Both the position numbers and the translations under genes were made by a program. This document shows, in pieces, positions 37,111-40,177 of a stretch of 40,177 bases of DNA. Numbering within the stretch: position 1 is the first letter of the stretch; each line of letters opens with the position of its first letter. Under the pieces are notes generated by a model, which saw only the letters and a list, made by a program, of their open reading frames with translations, was not told the origin of the DNA and did no database searches. The stretch comes from Prolixibacteraceae bacterium (GTDB taxonomy: Bacteria > Bacteroidota > Bacteroidia > Bacteroidales > Prolixibacteraceae): the NCBI GenBank assembly GCA_019459485.1, contig JAIBEZ010000048.1:1-40177 (forward strand), in the 5' to 3' direction.

Positions 37111-38091
37111 ATGAAACAACCAAGATATTTAGTCGAAAACGACTTTATGGCCGATCCGGCCGTTCATATTTTTGAAGGTAAATTATACATTTATCCTTCA
37201 CACGACCGCGAATCCGGTATTCCTGAAAATGACAACGGCGATCATTTTGACATGAATGATTACCATGTTTTCTCTACTTCAGATATAGAAAACGAACCGT
37301 TGACAGACCACGGCGTAGTGCTAAAAGTTAGCGATATCGCCTGGGCCGGACGGCAATTGTGGGATTGTGACGTGGCATTCAGGAACGGCAAATACTACAT
37401 GTATTATCCGCTGAAGGACCAAACCGATATTTTCCGTCTGGGAGTTGCTATTTCCGAAAGTCCGGCAGGCCCGTTCATTCCTCAGCCCGATCCGATGCGT
37501 GGAAGTTACAGCATCGATCCTGCAATATTTGAAGATACCGATGGAACTCAATACATGTATTTTGGCGGTTTATGGGGAGGCCAACTGCAACGCTACAAAG
37601 ACAATAAAGCATTGGAATGTGCTTATTTGCCTTCTGGAGAGGAATTGGCTTTGCCATCAAGAGTGGTTCGTTTGTCGGACGACATGCTTGGATTTGCTGA
37701 AGAACCCCAGCCTGTTACTATCCTGAATCCGGATGGAACTCCGATGAAAGCCGGACAGGAAAACCGTTTCTTTGAAGCCTCGTGGATGCACCTATACAAC
37801 GGGAAGTATTATTTCTCGTATTCAACAGGCGACACCCATTTATTGTGCTACGCTACCGGTGACAATCCATACGGACCATTTACCTATCAGGGCGTAATTA
37901 TGACTCCGGTTGTTGGATGGACGACTCACCACGCTATTGCTGAGTTCAAAGGAAAATGGTATTTGTTTCATCACGACAGTGTTCCTTCAGGAGGAAGAAC
38001 ATGGTTGCGCAGCCTGAAAGTAGTAGAATTGGAGTACAACGACAATGGAACAATCAAAACCATTGAAGGAATAGGTTCCGGAGAAGTATAA
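37111..38091 (+). CDS. Cytoplasmic GH43 (GH43_1-like) beta-xylosidase
   Basis: A 326-residue propeller enzyme with no signal peptide, so it acts in the cytoplasm on imported oligosaccharides. The catalytic triad is visible: D15 in FMADPAVHIF (base), D136 in YSIDPAIFED (modulator) and E222 in FFEASWMHLY (acid). WTTHHAIAEFKGKWYLFHHD, near the C-terminus, supports the GH43_1-type xylosidase subgroup seen beside GPH symporters in Bacteroidota xylan loci. It is a single domain of normal length. It is the last gene of the plus-strand locus before the regulatory region. Confidence 0.9.
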   Translation: MKQPRYLVENDFMADPAVHIFEGKLYIYPSHDRESGIPENDNGDHFDMNDYHVFSTSDIENEPLTDHGVVLKVSDIAWAGRQLWDCDVAFRNGKYYMYYPLKDQTDIFRLGVAISESPAGPFIPQPDPMRGSYSIDPAIFEDTDGTQYMYFGGLWGGQLQRYKDNKALECAYLPSGEELALPSRVVRLSDDMLGFAEEPQPVTILNPDGTPMKAGQENRFFEASWMHLYNGKYYFSYSTGDTHLLCYATGDNPYGPFTYQGVIMTPVVGWTTHHAIAEFKGKWYLFHHDSVPSGGRTWLRSLKVVELEYNDNGTIKTIEGIGSGEV

Positions 38092-38159
38092 ATTATAATT
38101 GTGACTGTCCGTTTTCAGACCTATTCGGCATTTTGGATCAGTCAGTTGTGGTCACTCAT

Positions 38160-38196
38160 AGTCATTCTGTTGTCATTTTCCGGCAACTGAATGACT
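38160..38196. promoter_or_regulatory. Inverted repeat built from GTCATT boxes
   Basis: AGTCATTCTGTTG (38160-38172) and CAACTGAATGACT (38184-38196) pair at 12 of 13 positions around an 11-nt spacer. Additional GTCATT/AATGAC words occur at 38172-38177, 38200-38206 and about 38221-38226. Several copies of one hexamer in both orientations suggest a regulator-binding cluster or an mRNA 3' structure for the GH43 gene. Confidence 0.4.
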
Positions 38197-38354
38197 ACCA
38201 ATGACAATTGAATGATTTTTATGACATTGGGTAATATTGCGGATATTCATTATTTCAGTTCAGAAAAAGATCGTCTGCTGGTTTTTGTCATTGCTTATGT
38301 TTTTTTGAGATGTGTTTCAGGAAAAGGGAAGTTTAGTCAGAAAAAAATGATAGT

Positions 38355-38401
38355 TTTAACCGTTTAAAAAACTCTTTCATAAAGTTTTTTAAACGGTTAA
38401 A
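38355..38401. promoter_or_regulatory. Perfect 19-bp inverted repeat before the sensor gene
   Basis: TTTAACCGTTTAAAAAACT (38355-38373) and its exact reverse complement (38383-38401) flank a 9-nt loop. The repeat ends 31 nt before the sensor ATG. No T-run follows, so it is a weak fit to an intrinsic terminator. An operator, autoregulatory site or 5' leader hairpin is more likely. The intergenic region 38092-38432 otherwise holds no gene. Confidence 0.5.
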
Positions 38402-38432
38402 CGAATAGAGATGAATTGATGTGAAAAAATGT

Positions 38433-40177
38433 ATGACTAAAAAATACTGGCTTACTGCTATTCTCTTTCTCCATCTTGCATTCTCGTTGGATGTATTGGC
38501 TGTAAAATTTTACAGCATTAACTCTTTATTTGGAATATCTTCCCGTGTCACAAGTTCAATTTGCAAAGACGACAATGGCTTTATCTGGACTTCTTCAAAG
38601 ACCGGTATTTTAAGGTTGACCGATGATGACTACCGCATTTACCAACTTCCCTATGAAAAGGCTGGTGCACTCATTGTAAAGTTGATTTATAAACATTCAA
38701 AACTAATCGCATATACCAATAATGGTCAGATATTTTCATACAATTCGACATTTGACCGGTTCGAACTGCTGATTGATTTATACAAGACTATTAATAATGA
38801 GAAGTTTGACGTTTACAATTTATTGATCGACCATTCTGGTGATTATTGGATCGCTTTGAATTTGGGATTGTATAGATACCATTCAGGTAAACTGACCTTA
38901 ATTGATAAAGTTTCACAGGAAAGATATTCGATTTCATGGTATGACGAGCAACATTTAAACATTGCAAAACCCGAAGGAATCTGGTCGCTAAATATACAAT
39001 CATTAAAAAGTAAATGTATATACGAAAACACGAGCGTAAGCTCGTTTTTCGTTTCATCGTTGTTTTTCGACAAAACCGAAAATAAACTCTGGATTGGTAC
39101 TTTCTCGAAAGGTTTATTTTGCTTTAATTTTGGTTCAGCAACATTAGACCATATACTTGAATCAACCTTTCCGAGGCAACCAATTCTTGCCATTGAAGCA
39201 AATTCCGAATCGACTATTTTGGTCGGAATTGATGGACAAGGGATTTGGGAGTTGGATAAGAAAAAGAGTCAGGTATTAAATGTTTACAAAGAAAATGATG
39301 ATGATCCATATTCCCTGCCAGGAAACGGAGTTTATGATATTTTTTGCGACCAATATAAGCGGGTATGGGTTTGTACATTTAGCGGTGGAGTGTCTTTCTA
39401 CGAACTTGCTTCGCCGCTTATAGATCAGATTACGCACCATGCTAATAATGCTAATTCGTTGGTAAATAACGATGTAAATGGCATTATTGAGGACAGTGAC
39501 GGCAAAATCTGGTTCGCGACAAACAATGGTATAAGTTGTTGGGATGTAGCATCAAATCAATGGAAAAACTTTTACTACAATAAACTTAAACAAGCCCAGG
39601 TATTTCTTGCACTCTGTGAAGACGACCAGGGGCGGATTTGGGCTGGCAGCTACTCTTCAGGTATCTATGTACTCGACAGGAAAACTGGTCGTGAACTCGC
39701 GCATTATTCCAGAGATAATAAGGAATTATCTTCGGTGAGTAATTTCATTTTTGATATTTTTAAAGATAGTCAGGGAGATTTGTGGATTGGTGGTAACAAC
39801 GGAAAATTTATTTGTTATCAGTCAAAAGAAAACAAATTTAAAACCTATACAGAAGAATCAATAAGCTCGTTTGCTGAACTATCCCATAATCAAATCCTTT
39901 TGGGTTGCAGCAATCGAATATTGTTGTTAAACAAGCAAACGGGTGATATTAATGACTTTTTGCCGGATTATGTAGTTCAGGATATGCTTGTTTTAGGTGA
40001 CATCGTTTGGGTTGCTACAAGCGGAGAGGGATTGGTGGAATATAATTACAAAGATGGAACAATAAAAAAGTACACCACGCACGAGGGATTGCCTTCGAAC
40101 TTTTTGAATAGTATTATTTATGCTGATAATTGCCTTTGGATAGGTACCGAAAGCGGTTTGTGCCGTTTTAATCCTGC
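38433..40177 (+). CDS. Reg_prop sensor, probably a hybrid two-component regulator (N-terminal part)
   Basis: The frame is open from ATG 38433 to the window edge (581 residues). A signal segment (YWLTAILFLHLAFSLDVLA) is followed by repeated blades of the two-component-regulator propeller type: DDNGFIWTSSKTGI, HSGDYWIALNLGL, NKLWIGTFSKGL, SDGKIWFATNNGI, DQGRIWAGSYSSGI, SQGDLWIGGNNGK and NCLWIGTESGL. Seven such blades fit the periplasmic sensor half of Bacteroidota hybrid two-component systems, which sense oligosaccharides and drive neighbouring glycan loci. The kinase, receiver and AraC-type output domains should follow beyond the window; they are not seen here. A GTG at 38421 is an alternative start. 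It most likely controls the hemicellulose locus upstream. Confidence 0.88.
   Translation, partial: MTKKYWLTAILFLHLAFSLDVLAVKFYSINSLFGISSRVTSSICKDDNGFIWTSSKTGILRLTDDDYRIYQLPYEKAGALIVKLIYKHSKLIAYTNNGQIFSYNSTFDRFELLIDLYKTINNEKFDVYNLLIDHSGDYWIALNLGLYRYHSGKLTLIDKVSQERYSISWYDEQHLNIAKPEGIWSLNIQSLKSKCIYENTSVSSFFVSSLFFDKTENKLWIGTFSKGLFCFNFGSATLDHILESTFPRQPILAIEANSESTILVGIDGQGIWELDKKKSQVLNVYKENDDDPYSLPGNGVYDIFCDQYKRVWVCTFSGGVSFYELASPLIDQITHHANNANSLVNNDVNGIIEDSDGKIWFATNNGISCWDVASNQWKNFYYNKLKQAQVFLALCEDDQGRIWAGSYSSGIYVLDRKTGRELAHYSRDNKELSSVSNFIFDIFKDSQGDLWIGGNNGKFICYQSKENKFKTYTEESISSFAELSHNQILLGCSNRILLLNKQTGDINDFLPDYVVQDMLVLGDIVWVATSGEGLVEYNYKDGTIKKYTTHEGLPSNFLNSIIYADNCLWIGTESGLCRFNP

Noticed and set aside
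39029-39055. ACGAGC-gtaa-GCTCGT hairpin followed by T residues, looking like a terminator
   Set aside because: It sits within the open frame of the sensor, between propeller blades, and the frame reads on without a break. I treat it as chance or a minor pause site.

Overview
The window looks like a chromosome segment from a Bacteroidota bacterium, most likely of the Marinilabiliales/Prolixibacteraceae type. The basis is type IX secretion (T9SS) sorting domains, SPI and lipoprotein signals on nearly every enzyme, a hybrid two-component sensor of the Reg_prop type, a DUF1735 lipoprotein, AT-rich leaders, and short palindromic repeats of a kind I associate with that group. The genus is inference. 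I see no rRNA, tRNA or CRISPR.

Region 1 (1-3935, mostly minus strand): the start of an unrecognised exported protein, a GH99-like/WbsX-type secreted protein and a DUF1735-type lipoprotein form a small operon. Its 5' end has been hit by an IS630-family element whose transposase is split across an A8 slippery run.

Region 2 (3936-9140): dihydrolipoyl dehydrogenase, a four-helix-bundle protein sitting between two related repeat elements, and a fused alpha-beta 2-oxoacid dehydrogenase E1. This is housekeeping metabolism closed by a series of hairpins. No E2 gene is present.

Region 3 (9300-38091, all plus strand): a large hemicellulose (arabinoxylan-type) degradation locus. In order: GH3 with PA14, four paralogous CE1-type esterases, a type-B carboxylesterase lipoprotein, GH10 with an inserted malectin-like domain and T9SS tail, GH127/GH146 arabinofuranosidase, multidomain GH5, CE1-type esterase with CBM6 and T9SS tail, GH27 with NPCBM, GH43 with CBM6, an unassigned alpha/beta hydrolase, GH51, a GPH-family sugar symporter, a short secreted GH10, and a GH43 with no signal peptide. 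I infer this workflow: T9SS-exported GH10, GH5 and esterase attack the polymer outside. Esterases remove acetyl, feruloyl or related acyl groups, and GH127, GH51, GH43 and GH27 strip side chains. The short GH10 and the GH3 cut oligosaccharides in the periplasm, the symporter imports the products, and the cytoplasmic GH43 finishes them. No SusC/SusD pair lies in the window.

Region 4 (38092-40177): an inverted-repeat-rich intergenic region followed by the start of a Reg_prop sensor, probably a hybrid two-component regulator of the locus, cut by the window edge.

The less ordinary observations are a malectin-like domain that appears circularly permuted within a GH10 barrel, CBM6 C-terminal scars on both sides of GH51, palindromic repeats bracketing three esterase genes, the repeat-flanked four-helix gene, and two strong inverted repeats plus a 21-bp-phased direct repeat as candidate regulator sites.
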